A DNA stretch of 64,000 bases from Acidobacteriota bacterium. GTDB lineage: Bacteria > Acidobacteriota > Polarisedimenticolia > J045. Made by a program: the position numbers and the translations under genes. Below, piece after piece: positions 16,471-25,696 of this stretch; position 1 is the first letter of the stretch, and every line of letters starts with the position of its first letter. A model generated the notes under the pieces. It saw only the letters and a list, made by a program, of their open reading frames with translations. It searched no databases and was not told the DNA's origin. Location of the stretch: assembly GCA_017994815.1 (NCBI GenBank), contig JAGOJY010000004.1, positions 1 to 64,000 of the forward strand, written 5' to 3'.

Positions 16471-19400
16471 TGAAGTTCACCGACCTGTTCATCCGGCGAC
16501 CGGTGCTGGCGATCGTCGTCAACCTGGTGATCCTGATCGCCGGGTTGCAGGCGATCCGCTCGCTGAGCGTGCGCCAGTTCCCGCGCAGCGACGTGGCCGT
16601 GATCCGGGTGACGACCGCCTACATCGGCGCGAACGCCGATCTGGTGCGCGGGTTCATCACCACCCCGCTGGAGCGCGTGATCGCCAGCGCCGACGGGATC
16701 GACTACCTCGAGTCGTCCAGCGCGCAGGGCGTGAGCACGATCACGGCGCACCTGCAGCTCAACTACGACACCAACGCCGCCCTGACGCAGATCCAGGCCA
16801 AGGTGGCGCAGGTGCGCAACGACCTGCCGCCGGAGGCCGAGGCCCCGGTGATCGAGCTGGAGACCGCCGACACGCAGTTCGCGGCGATGTACCTCGGCTT
16901 CTCCTCCGACGAGCTGGACCAGAACCAGATCACCGATTACCTGACGCGGGTCGTGCAGCCCAAGCTGACGGCGATCAGCGGCGTGCAGCGGGCCGAGATC
17001 CTCGGCGATCGGACCTTCGCGATGCGGGTCTGGCTCAAGCCGGACAAGATGGCGGCGCTGAACATCTCGCCCGCCGACGTGCGGGACGCCCTGGCGCAGA
17101 ACAACTACCTCTCGGCCCTGGGCCGCACCAAGGGCTCGATGGTCTCGGTCAACCTGGTCGCGAACACGGACCTCAAGACGCCGGAGGAGTTCCGCCAGCT
17201 GATCGTCAAGCAGAACGGCAACGCGGTCGTCCGGCTGGGCGAGATCGCCGACGTCGTGCTGGGGTCCGAGACGTACGAGGAAGACGTCCGGTTCAACGGG
17301 CACACGGCGACGTTCATGGGCGTGTGGGTCCTGCCGACCGCCAACTCGCTGGACGTCATCCGCGACGTCCGCGAGGCGATGCCGGGAATCCAGGCCCAGC
17401 TGCCCGCCGGAATGCAGGCCGGGATCCCCTACGATTCGACCGACTACATCCAGGACGCGATCGACGAGGTCCTGACGACGCTGACCGAGACGCTGCTGAT
17501 CGTGGTGCTGGTGATCTTCCTGTTCCTGGGCTCGTTCCGCTCGGTGCTGATCCCGGTCGTCGCGATCCCGATCTCGCTGGTCGGCGCGGTGTTCCTGATG
17601 CTCGTGGCCGGGTTCACGATCAACCTCCTGACCCTCCTGGCGATCGTGCTCTCGGTCGGGCTGGTCGTCGACGACGCGATCGTCATGGTCGAGAACATCG
17701 AGCGCCACCTGCACGCGGGCAAGCGCCCGCGCGTGGCGGCGATGCACGCGGCCCGCGAGCTGATCGGGCCGATCATCGCCATGACGATCACGCTGGCGGC
17801 GGTCTACACCCCGGTCGGGATCCAGGGCGGCCTGACGGGCGCGCTGTTCCGCGAGTTCGCTTTCACGCTGGCCGGCGCCGTGATCGTCTCGGGTGTGGTC
17901 GCGCTGACGCTCTCGCCGATGATGGGCTCGAAGCTCCTGCGGGCCGGCGACACCGAGCGCGGCTTCGCCGGCTGGGTCAACCGTCGCTTCGACGGCGTGC
18001 GCGCCGCCTACACGCGCGGCCTCGGGCGTACGCTGCAGTACCGGCCGGTGGTGCTGGTGCTGTGGGCGATCGTGGTGCTCCTGATCGTGCCGTTTTACCT
18101 GTTCTCGCAGCAGGAGCTGGCCCCGGCCGAGGACCAGGGCGTTGTCTTCGGGATCATCCAGGCCGCGCCGAACTCGACCCTCGACCAGACCAAGATGTTC
18201 ACGTCGAAGATCTACGACGTGTACAGCTCGTTTCCCGAGACCGAGAGCATCTTCCAGATCACGATGCCGACCGGCGGGTTCGGCGGCATGGTGGTCAAGC
18301 CGTGGAGCGAGCGCACCCGGACCACGGAGGAACTGCACATGCAGTCCGCCGCGGAGCTGTCGAAGATCGCCGGCGTGCGCGTGATCCCGATCATCCCGCC
18401 GTCCTTGCCGGGCGGCGGCGATTTCCCGGTGGACCTGGTGATCGCCTCGACCGCCGAGCCGCAGCAGCTGGCCGAGTTCGCGAACCAGCTCGTGCAGAAG
18501 GCGTTCGCCAGCGGCCTGTTCATCTTCGCCGACTCCGACCTGAAGTTCGACCAGCCGCAGGCCGAGGTGGTCTTCGACCGGGACAAGCTGCGCTCGCAGG
18601 GCGTGCCGCTGAGCCAGGCCGGCGCCGACCTGTCCACGCTGCTCGGCGGCGACTACGTCAACCGCTTCAGCATCCAGGGCCGCAGCTACAAGGTCATCCC
18701 GCAGGTCAAGCGCGCCGAGCGCCTGACGCCGGATCAGCTCTCCGGGATCTACGTCACGGGCGCGGACGACAAGCTGGTGCCGCTGTCCACCTTCGCCAAG
18801 CTCCGCACCTCGACCGAGCCGCGGGAGCTGAAGCGCTTCCAGCAGCTCAACGCGGTGCGGATCCAGGGCGTGATCCCGCCGCCGGTTTCGCTCGACACCG
18901 CGCTGCGCTTCTTGGAGGACGAGGCGCGCAAGATCCTGCCGCAGGGCTTCACGCTGGACTACGCTGGGGAGTCGCGGCAGCTGCGCACGGAGGGCAGCAA
19001 GTTCCTCGGGATCTTCGCCCTCTCGGCGATCCTGATCTACCTCGTGCTCGCGGCGCAATTCGAGAGCTTCCGCGACCCGTTCATCATTCTCGCCGGGTCG
19101 GTGCCGCTGGCGCTCTCCGGCGCGCTGCTGTTCTCGTTCCTCGGCTTCACCACGCTCAACATCTACAGCGAGGTCGGCCTGATCACGCTGGTCGGCCTGG
19201 TGTCGAAGAACGGGATCCTGATCGTCGAGTTCGCGAACAAGCTGCAGGAGCGCGGCCTGGACAAGCTGGCGGCGGTGATCGAGGCCTCCGGCACGCGGCT
19301 GCGGCCGATCCTGATGACGACCGCCGCCACGGTGGTCGGCCACCTGCCGCTGGTCTTCGCCAGCGGCCCGGGCGCCGGCGCGCGCAACAGCATCGGCATC

Positions 19401-19553
19401 ATGCTGGTCACGGGAATGATCATCGGCTCGGTGTTCACGCTGTTCGTCGTTCCCGCGATCTACATGCTGGTGGCCAGGAAGCACACGGTGCACGCCGAGG
19501 AGTTCCAGGAGGTCGAATTCGCCCACGGCGCTGCCGGCGCCGCGACCGGCTGA
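16470..19553 (+). CDS. RND (HAE1-type) efflux transporter permease
   Basis: This 1027-aa inner-membrane pump has the full AcrB/MexF plan: helix 1, a large periplasmic loop (about 30-330), helices 2-6, a second loop and helices 7-12. The proton-relay pair is intact in VGLVVDDAIVMVENIERH. The C-terminal repeat has LVGLVSKNGILIVEFAN. It exports amphiphilic small molecules using proton-motive force. It is translationally coupled to the adaptor (TGATG). Because the promoter upstream is sigma54-type, the pump is likely induced by the GAF activator together with the NHLP-clan protein. Confidence 0.95.
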   Translation: MKFTDLFIRRPVLAIVVNLVILIAGLQAIRSLSVRQFPRSDVAVIRVTTAYIGANADLVRGFITTPLERVIASADGIDYLESSSAQGVSTITAHLQLNYDTNAALTQIQAKVAQVRNDLPPEAEAPVIELETADTQFAAMYLGFSSDELDQNQITDYLTRVVQPKLTAISGVQRAEILGDRTFAMRVWLKPDKMAALNISPADVRDALAQNNYLSALGRTKGSMVSVNLVANTDLKTPEEFRQLIVKQNGNAVVRLGEIADVVLGSETYEEDVRFNGHTATFMGVWVLPTANSLDVIRDVREAMPGIQAQLPAGMQAGIPYDSTDYIQDAIDEVLTTLTETLLIVVLVIFLFLGSFRSVLIPVVAIPISLVGAVFLMLVAGFTINLLTLLAIVLSVGLVVDDAIVMVENIERHLHAGKRPRVAAMHAARELIGPIIAMTITLAAVYTPVGIQGGLTGALFREFAFTLAGAVIVSGVVALTLSPMMGSKLLRAGDTERGFAGWVNRRFDGVRAAYTRGLGRTLQYRPVVLVLWAIVVLLIVPFYLFSQQELAPAEDQGVVFGIIQAAPNSTLDQTKMFTSKIYDVYSSFPETESIFQITMPTGGFGGMVVKPWSERTRTTEELHMQSAAELSKIAGVRVIPIIPPSLPGGGDFPVDLVIASTAEPQQLAEFANQLVQKAFASGLFIFADSDLKFDQPQAEVVFDRDKLRSQGVPLSQAGADLSTLLGGDYVNRFSIQGRSYKVIPQVKRAERLTPDQLSGIYVTGADDKLVPLSTFAKLRTSTEPRELKRFQQLNAVRIQGVIPPPVSLDTALRFLEDEARKILPQGFTLDYAGESRQLRTEGSKFLGIFALSAILIYLVLAAQFESFRDPFIILAGSVPLALSGALLFSFLGFTTLNIYSEVGLITLVGLVSKNGILIVEFANKLQERGLDKLAAVIEASGTRLRPILMTTAATVVGHLPLVFASGPGAGARNSIGIMLVTGMIIGSVFTLFVVPAIYMLVARKHTVHAEEFQEVEFAHGAAGAATG

Positions 19554-19564
19554 GGGGACTTGCG

Positions 19565-19591
19565 ACCGCTGACCGCCTTTGGGTCAGCGGT
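19565..19591 (+). terminator. hairpin after RND pump gene
   Basis: ACCGCTGACC pairs perfectly with GGTCAGCGGT (10 bp, 7-nt loop), starting 12 bp past the stop. There is no T-tract, so it may be a factor-assisted terminator or mRNA-stabilising end. Confidence 0.55.
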
Positions 19592-19659
19592 GGCTGTCCT
19601 CGTCTCTGTCCGCGCGTCGCGCGATGTGAATCGTCCTCGTCTTCGACAGCGCGTCGGGC

Positions 19660-21927
19660 TCATGCCGGGCCGCCTACGGCGGCCCGTACGGTTGAGGCCG
19701 GGGGTGCGGATGCGGGCGCGACCGGATCTCGGCGCGCGAACAGCGCCGGGACCATGAACAGGTCGGCCGCGACCGCGAACGCGATCGCTACGGCACACAA
19801 AACGCCGAAGCGTGCCGTTGGGGCGAAGTCCGAGAGCCCGAGCACGGCGAACCCGCCGGCCAGCACCGCGCCGGAGAAGACGTACGCCGGGGCGGTGATC
19901 TCCAGCGTGCCGACGACGGCCCCCGTCGCGCCGACGCGCGGCGCCAACTCGCGGAAGTGCGCCAGGGTGTGGATCGTGTCGTCCACCGCCAGGCCCAGCA
20001 CCACCGACGCGACCATCACGGTCGCCACGTCGAGCGGGATCCCGCGCCAGCCCATCAGCCCGAGTACGCCGAGCACCGGCCAGACGTTCGGCAGCAAGGC
20101 CAATAGCGTCAAGCGGACGTCGCGCAGGAGGAGCAGGAACACGAGGGCGACGAGCACCAGCGTGCTCGCGAACGACCACGCCAGCGTCCGCAGCAGGTAA
20201 TGGTGGGTCTCCAAGAGTAGCGGGAGCTGGCCGGTGACCGAGGCCCGCGCCGCCGGAGCGTGCTCGTGCGCCAGCCGCTGCATCTCGTCGAACAGCGGGG
20301 ACAGCTCGCCGTGGCCGAGCATCGGCGTGAAGACCGTGATCCGCGCGGCCGCCCCGCCGGGCGCGACGAACTGGCCGAGCGCCGCGCGCCCCGCCGGATC
20401 GCGCAGGATCCCGGCCAGCGCCGCGCCGCGGAGAGGCGCCGGCAGCCGTCCGGCGACTTCGTCGACGATGTCGGCCGGGCCGATCACGCCGAGCACGAGC
20501 CCGCGCCCGCGCAACTCGCCGGCCAGCGCGCGCAGCCGCGCGAGGGCCGCCGGCTCCAGGAACCCCGCCCCGGGCGATTGCGGCAGCTCCAGCAGCAGTT
20601 CCGCCGCGACGACCGGCATGTGCTCGCGCTCGAGCGACAGCACCGCCCGCCGCAGCGGGTGGTCCGGCGCGAGGAACGTCAGGGCGTTGCTCTCGACGCG
20701 CAGCCGGGGCATCCCGGCAACGGCCACGATCGCCAGCGCGGCCGACCCGCCCAGGATGAGCGCGCGGCGGCGCACGACCCACCAGCCGACCCGGCGGCGG
20801 AACCGGCGCGCCCGCAGCTCGCCGTCGCGCCGCGCGGCGCCGGGGCGCGCCCCGGTCGCCAACAGCGCGGGCAGCAGCGTCAGCGCGCCGAAGAGCAGCA
20901 GCGTGATCCCGGCGATCGACCACAGCCCGAGCTTCAGCACCGGTCCGACGCGGCTCGTCGCCAACGAGCCGAACCCGACGGCGGTGGTGATGGCGGTCCA
21001 GGCCACCGCGGCGCGTTTCTCGGCGAGGACCAGCCGGACCGCGCGCGGCGCGTCGAGCCCGTCGCCGCCCTGGAGTTGCCGGACGCGCGTCGCGAGGTGG
21101 ATCGCCGTCGCCAGCGCGATCACGAACAAAAGGGGCGGCAGGATCGCCAGCACGAGGTTGAGCCGCTCGCCCGCGTACCCCATCGCGCCGAGAGTCGCCA
21201 GTTCGACGAAGGCCACGAGCAGCAACGGCCCGGCGAGGGCGCGCCCGTCGCGGAATACCGCGAGCAGCAGCACGACCGCCGCGGCGGCGAGACCCGGGAA
21301 GTAGCGCCGCAGGACCTCTTCCGCCGAACGGTCGAGCGCGCGGTCGAGCAGCGGCATCCCCGCGGCGAGCGCTCCCGCGGGGGCGTGGCGCGCCACCGCC
21401 GCGTCGAGCGCCGCGAGCTGCTCGCGCTGGCGCCGCGCGCCGGTGCGCTCGAACGTCACGAGCAGCGAGAGCCGGTTTCCGTCGCGGCTGACCAGGCCGA
21501 GTTCGCGGTCGACGCGGTTCGCGGTCATCAGCGCGCGGAACGACGCCGGGTCCGGCGGCGGCCATTCCGACAGGAAGCGGCCGTGGTGCGTGAACGGGCC
21601 GATGACCGAAAGAACGCCGGGCAACGCGGCGACCGCCTGTTCCAGCTCGCGCGCGCGCCGCAAGCCCTCCGCCGTCCAGGGCGCGGGCGCCGGCCACGCC
21701 ACGCGGACGGTCGCGTCCGAGCCGAACAGCTCGGTCAGCCGGGCATACCGGCGCAACTCGGCCGCGTCCCGGACGAAGAAGTCCTCGGGCGCGTTCGACG
21801 TCTCGAGGCGCGCAACGCCGGGGACCATCGCCGCCGACGTCAGCACGAACGCCGCGATCACCCACCCGCGGTGCCGCACGATCAGGCGCCCGAGCGAGTC
21901 GGCAAGGCGCGACACGGCCGCGGTCAT
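19660..21927 (-). CDS. MMPL/SSD-family RND transporter
   Basis: This 755-aa protein has twelve predicted helices in two halves, each with a periplasmic domain after the first helix. The second half contains VVLGLAVDDTIHTLAHFREL, the typical MMPL helix-4 motif; the first has LPPLLFVIALATAIHLATRVRQL. Such proteins move lipids, hopanoids or other hydrophobic compounds across the envelope. The last codons run through dispersed palindrome copy C, so the C-terminal tail may have been altered by that element. The S9 peptidase gene upstream ends 77 bp before its start, in the same direction. Confidence 0.9.
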   Translation of the reverse strand: MTAAVSRLADSLGRLIVRHRGWVIAAFVLTSAAMVPGVARLETSNAPEDFFVRDAAELRRYARLTELFGSDATVRVAWPAPAPWTAEGLRRARELEQAVAALPGVLSVIGPFTHHGRFLSEWPPPDPASFRALMTANRVDRELGLVSRDGNRLSLLVTFERTGARRQREQLAALDAAVARHAPAGALAAGMPLLDRALDRSAEEVLRRYFPGLAAAAVVLLLAVFRDGRALAGPLLLVAFVELATLGAMGYAGERLNLVLAILPPLLFVIALATAIHLATRVRQLQGGDGLDAPRAVRLVLAEKRAAVAWTAITTAVGFGSLATSRVGPVLKLGLWSIAGITLLLFGALTLLPALLATGARPGAARRDGELRARRFRRRVGWWVVRRRALILGGSAALAIVAVAGMPRLRVESNALTFLAPDHPLRRAVLSLEREHMPVVAAELLLELPQSPGAGFLEPAALARLRALAGELRGRGLVLGVIGPADIVDEVAGRLPAPLRGAALAGILRDPAGRAALGQFVAPGGAAARITVFTPMLGHGELSPLFDEMQRLAHEHAPAARASVTGQLPLLLETHHYLLRTLAWSFASTLVLVALVFLLLLRDVRLTLLALLPNVWPVLGVLGLMGWRGIPLDVATVMVASVVLGLAVDDTIHTLAHFRELAPRVGATGAVVGTLEITAPAYVFSGAVLAGGFAVLGLSDFAPTARFGVLCAVAIAFAVAADLFMVPALFARRDPVAPASAPPASTVRAAVGGPA
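19664..19686. repeat. dispersed palindrome, copy C
   Basis: CGGGCCGCC-TAC-GGCGGCCCG is a perfect 9-bp stem with 3-nt loop. It matches copy A at 20 of 23 positions and lies inside the last codons of the MMPL gene. Confidence 0.5.
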
Positions 21928-22004
21928 CGGCCCAGTGTGGCACCCGGCCCGGCCGGATCACCCGCCGGGCAGCCGGTTTCCGCGATCCGCGGCGAGTGTC
22001 CCCG

Positions 22005-24059
22005 TCAGCGCGGGGACTTCGTCCAGCGGTCGAGCCAGGCCAGCACCGTCTCGTGCCACAGGATGCTGTTGTGCGGCTTGAGCACCCAGTGGTTCTCGTC
22101 CGGGAAGTGCAGGAACTGGCTCGGGATCCCCTTGCGCTGCAGCGCGGTGAAGGTCGAGAGCCCCTGCGTGTCCACGACGCGGTAGTCGCGCCCGCCGTGG
22201 ACGACGAGCGTGGGCGTCTTCCAGTTCTTCACCAGGTCGACGGGGTTGTGCTTGGCGTAACCCTCGGGGTTGTCCCACGGCGTGCCGCCGTGCTCCCACT
22301 CCGGGAACCACAGTTCCTCGGTGTCGAAGTACGCCATCCGCTCGTCGATGTTGCCGTCGTGCACGACCAGGCAGCGGAAGCGGTCGGGCCACGCTCCGGC
22401 GATCCAGTTGATCATGTACCCGCCGTACGACGCGCCGAGCGCGCAGGCGCGATCGCCGTCGAGGAACGGGTACTTCTGGATCGCGGCGGCGAGGCCGCGG
22501 TTGAGGTCCTCCAGCGGCTTGCCGCCCCAGTCGCCGCGGATCGCGTCGGTGAACGCCTGCCCGTAGCCGGTCGAGCCGTGGAAGTCGATCATCACCACGG
22601 CGTAGCCCGCGCCGGCGTAGGTCTGCGGGTTCCAGCGGTAGTGCCAGTCGTTGCCGAACGAGCCCTGCGGCCCGCCGTGGATCAGGAACGCGATCGGGTA
22701 CTTCTTCCCGGCCTCGAACTCGGCCGGCTTGACCACGTAGCCGTAGACGGTGTCGCCGCCCGCGCCGCGGAACGTGAACTGCTCCGGCTGGCCGAGCTTC
22801 AGCGCCGCCAGCCGCTCGGCGTTCAGCCGCGTGATCTGCGTGCGCGCGGAGCCGTCGGCGCGCAGCGTGAACAGCTCGACCGGCGAGCGCAGGTGGTGCA
22901 GGCCGAAGACGAGGACGTCGCCGGCGAGCGCCGGGTCGGCCACGAACCCCTCGTCGACGAGCTGGCGCACCTTGCCGCTGGCGATGTCGATCGCGAACAG
23001 CGGTTCCTGGCCGAGATGCGGCGCGGTGACGAACAGCGTGCGCCCGTCGGCGGAGAACATCAGCGTGCCCGGCGAGCGGTCCCAGCTCGCGGCGATCTGG
23101 CGCTCGCTCCCGTCGGGCCAGCCGCGCAGCATGATGCGGAAGCGGTCGGCCTCGAACCCCGGGCGCTCCATCGCCAGGTACGCCAGCGTCTTGCCATCCG
23201 GCGAGAACGCCGGCGTGCTGTCCCAGGCCTTGTTGCGCGCGGTGAGGCTCTTGGGCGGGGCGGACCCGTCAACGGGGACCAGCCACAGGTCGTAGTTCGT
23301 GGACCACGCCTCCGCCAGGCCGGCGTCCTTGGCCGTGAAGACCAGCCCGCGGCCGTCGGGCGTGAACGCGATCTCCTCGAACCCGCCGAACGGCTTCGTC
23401 GGCGCGTCGGCGTCCATCGACTTCATCAGGTCCAGCGGCTCGCCCCCGGCGACGGGGACGACGAACAGGTGGCTGCGGCGCTTGTCCCACCACGTGTCCC
23501 AGTGCCGGACGAACAGGCGGTCGTACAGCCGCCCCGAGGCCTTGACCTTCGACTGCGCGTCCAGTCGCTCCGCCGTGCAGGCGAGCGTCGCGCAATCGGG
23601 GAAGGTGTCGGCCGCGATCACGAGCTGCGTGCCGTCCGGCGACAAGAGATAGCCGTTGACGTCCACGGGGACGTCCGTGACGCGCGAGGCTTCCCCGCCA
23701 TCCACCGGGATCCGCCACACCTGCGTGCTACCGGAGCGTCCCGCGAGGAAGTAGATCCACTTGCCGTCGGGCGACCAGGACGGGGCCTCGTCGTTCTCCT
23801 TGTCGGCCGTCAGCCGGCGCGGATCGGAGCCGTCGATGCCGACGAGCCACAGGTCGAGCCGGCCGCGGTTCGCGTCGAGGTCGGTGTCGCGCACGACGAA
23901 CGCGACCTGCTTGCCGTCCGGGGAAGGCTGCGGCGAGGAAATCCGCTGCATGGCGACGAGGTCGTGGACGGTGAGCGGGTGCGGGTCAGCCGCCAGCGCT
24001 GCCGGAACGGCGAACGCGGCCACGGCGCAGCAGACGGTCCCCAAAGAATCCAGGCGCAT
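22005..24059 (-). CDS. exported S9 prolyl-oligopeptidase-family peptidase
   Basis: The ATG at 24059 follows AAGGAGA and gives 684 aa. A signal peptide (ending PAALAAD) precedes a seven-bladed WD40-like beta-propeller rich in SPDGK repeats and a C-terminal alpha/beta-hydrolase domain. The nucleophile lies in GASYGGYM, the acid in HGGRDYRV and the His in PDENHWV. This fits the acylaminoacyl-/dipeptidyl-peptidase group and implies breakdown of peptides outside the cytoplasm. It probably shares a transcript with the MMPL gene downstream. Confidence 0.93.
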   Translation of the reverse strand: MRLDSLGTVCCAVAAFAVPAALAADPHPLTVHDLVAMQRISSPQPSPDGKQVAFVVRDTDLDANRGRLDLWLVGIDGSDPRRLTADKENDEAPSWSPDGKWIYFLAGRSGSTQVWRIPVDGGEASRVTDVPVDVNGYLLSPDGTQLVIAADTFPDCATLACTAERLDAQSKVKASGRLYDRLFVRHWDTWWDKRRSHLFVVPVAGGEPLDLMKSMDADAPTKPFGGFEEIAFTPDGRGLVFTAKDAGLAEAWSTNYDLWLVPVDGSAPPKSLTARNKAWDSTPAFSPDGKTLAYLAMERPGFEADRFRIMLRGWPDGSERQIAASWDRSPGTLMFSADGRTLFVTAPHLGQEPLFAIDIASGKVRQLVDEGFVADPALAGDVLVFGLHHLRSPVELFTLRADGSARTQITRLNAERLAALKLGQPEQFTFRGAGGDTVYGYVVKPAEFEAGKKYPIAFLIHGGPQGSFGNDWHYRWNPQTYAGAGYAVVMIDFHGSTGYGQAFTDAIRGDWGGKPLEDLNRGLAAAIQKYPFLDGDRACALGASYGGYMINWIAGAWPDRFRCLVVHDGNIDERMAYFDTEELWFPEWEHGGTPWDNPEGYAKHNPVDLVKNWKTPTLVVHGGRDYRVVDTQGLSTFTALQRKGIPSQFLHFPDENHWVLKPHNSILWHETVLAWLDRWTKSPR

Positions 24060-24172
24060 CGATCGGGTCTCCTTGCGTGGAAGCTCTTGCCAGCCGCGGA
24101 TTATGCCGCCGCCGCTGCGCCCGGACGACCAGGGGGACAGGGCGCACACCGTTCCCGGTTCGGTTCCCGTCG

Positions 24173-25564
24173 TCAGGGAGCGGGAGCGATGACTCCGGTC
24201 GCGGCAGCGGCAGCCGGGACCGGCTGCGGCGGCGACGGCGTGCCGGCGCGCCCGGCGAGCTGCACGTCCCCCGGCGTGCTGGCGGCGAACTCCGCCAGGC
24301 GCCGGGCGGCGATGCGGGCCGTCCGCGTGTCGCCGAGCACGATGCCGGCGCGCCCGAGCGCGTTGAAGTAGTGCGTGGACGGTAGGAAGTCCCACGCCAC
24401 GCGCGGGCCGGGGATCGCGTCGAACAGCATGTCGCGGCTCGCCTCGACGTCCGGGTTGTCGTGGCCGAAGCGCACGAACAGCACCGGCGCGTGCACCGGC
24501 GGGAGGGCGTGGATCATCTCCAGGAAGGCGAAGTCGCGCTTGTAGACCTCGTGGAACAACGCGCGCGGGAGCCGCTCGTGGATCCGTTGGTCGGCGTGGA
24601 AGCGCTCGTACCAGTAGGCCTCGTCGGCCGGCGAGTCGCCGGTCGCGGCGGCGCCGAAGGTGACGATGCCGGCGACCTTCGGCGCGAGACCGATCAGCCG
24701 CAGGGCGTCGCGCCCGCCCAGCGAGTGCCCGACCACGAACACGCGCTCGACGCCGGGGACGAGGCTGAGGGCCTCGATCGCCTCGGCCTGCGCCGTCGAA
24801 ACGTCCCAGTCCCCGGCCGCCGCGCGGTGCCGCGGCAGCGGGCTGGCGCCGTAGCCCGGGCGGTCGAGGGACAGCACGGCGAACCCGGCCTCGAGCAGCG
24901 CCCGGCGCAGCACGACGGCCGCCGGCTGCGCCGATGCGTCGGGGTGCATGCCGTGCAGTAGCAGCGCGGCCGGGTGCGCGGCGCCGGTGTACGCCGGCTG
25001 GAGCCAGCCGACGGCACCACCGCGCAGTTCGATGCGCTGACCGAGCAACGGTGTCGCCAGCCCGGCGCTCATCCAGCCGCGGCCGAGCGTGTGCGCGAGT
25101 TGCGCCGCCGTTCCGGGCAGCGACAGCGAGAGCAGCACCAGCAACACCGCCGGGCCGCCCAGCATCAGTGCCGGCAGTGTCATCGCCGCGCCGGGCATGC
25201 GGCGCACCGCACCCGCCGACACCGCTTCGATAGCCAGCCCGAGCGGCACGACACACGCGGCGACGAGCGCGGCGCGGCCCGGTCCGAGCATCGGGACCGA
25301 CAGCGCTGCCGAGATGGCGACCGTCGCCACGTCGACCAGGACCGCGACCGGCACGCGCGGCAGCCACAGCGAGGCGATGCCCGCTGCGGCACCCAGTCCG
25401 AGCACCGGCCAGACCGGCGACCAACCGCCCGCGATCGCGACGGCGACCCACGCGACCGCGGCGGCGGCCCAGGACCCGGCCAGCCGCGCGGCGAACGGCA
25501 TCGACTCGTCCCGGAGAACGGCGCCGTAAGCTCGGAGAACGAGGGCCGCGGCGAAGAGGACCAT
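24173..25564 (-). CDS. membrane protein with C-terminal alpha/beta hydrolase domain
   Basis: About six hydrophobic segments occupy the first ~180 residues, followed by a hydrolase domain with LLLHGMHPDAS, LDRPGYGAS and nucleophile VVGHSLGGRDAL. The last part has the acid in RFGHDNPD and a His in PSTHYFN. It ends in a Pro/Ala-rich tail. I chose the ATG at 25564, where the first helix begins. An in-frame ATG at 25672 would add 36 residues but would sit on the promoter of the divergent gene. A membrane-tethered hydrolase acting on lipids or small esters is plausible; the substrate is unknown. Confidence 0.75.
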   Translation of the reverse strand: MVLFAAALVLRAYGAVLRDESMPFAARLAGSWAAAAVAWVAVAIAGGWSPVWPVLGLGAAAGIASLWLPRVPVAVLVDVATVAISAALSVPMLGPGRAALVAACVVPLGLAIEAVSAGAVRRMPGAAMTLPALMLGGPAVLLVLLSLSLPGTAAQLAHTLGRGWMSAGLATPLLGQRIELRGGAVGWLQPAYTGAAHPAALLLHGMHPDASAQPAAVVLRRALLEAGFAVLSLDRPGYGASPLPRHRAAAGDWDVSTAQAEAIEALSLVPGVERVFVVGHSLGGRDALRLIGLAPKVAGIVTFGAAATGDSPADEAYWYERFHADQRIHERLPRALFHEVYKRDFAFLEMIHALPPVHAPVLFVRFGHDNPDVEASRDMLFDAIPGPRVAWDFLPSTHYFNALGRAGIVLGDTRTARIAARRLAEFAASTPGDVQLAGRAGTPSPPQPVPAAAAATGVIAPAP

Positions 25565-25669
25565 CACGCTGCATCGAAGGTCGCGCCGGACGAGCGCCGC
25601 ACGGCCGTCGAAGCTCCAGACCAACTGCTCGAAGTGTACCGGACGGACGAAACCGGCTCCAGTTTCGGG

Positions 25670-25675
25670 CATAAT
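25670..25675 (+). promoter_or_regulatory. -10 box for the exported 165-aa protein
   Basis: CATAAT stands out in this GC-rich context and would start transcription near 25682, 15 nt before the ATG and just ahead of its GGAGGAG box. No convincing -35 is visible. Confidence 0.45.
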
Positions 25676-25696
25676 CCGGGGTCCGGAGGAGACACC

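Noticed and set aside
16221-19526. A 1,101-codon open frame antisense to the RND pump
   Set aside because: It is almost wholly Arg, Asp, His, Gln and Glu without fold or motif, and mirrors the pump codons.
24127-24155. Third copy of the GGGGACAGGTG palindrome
   Set aside because: GGGGGACAGG is present but the second arm is not complementary, so it is at most a decayed copy.
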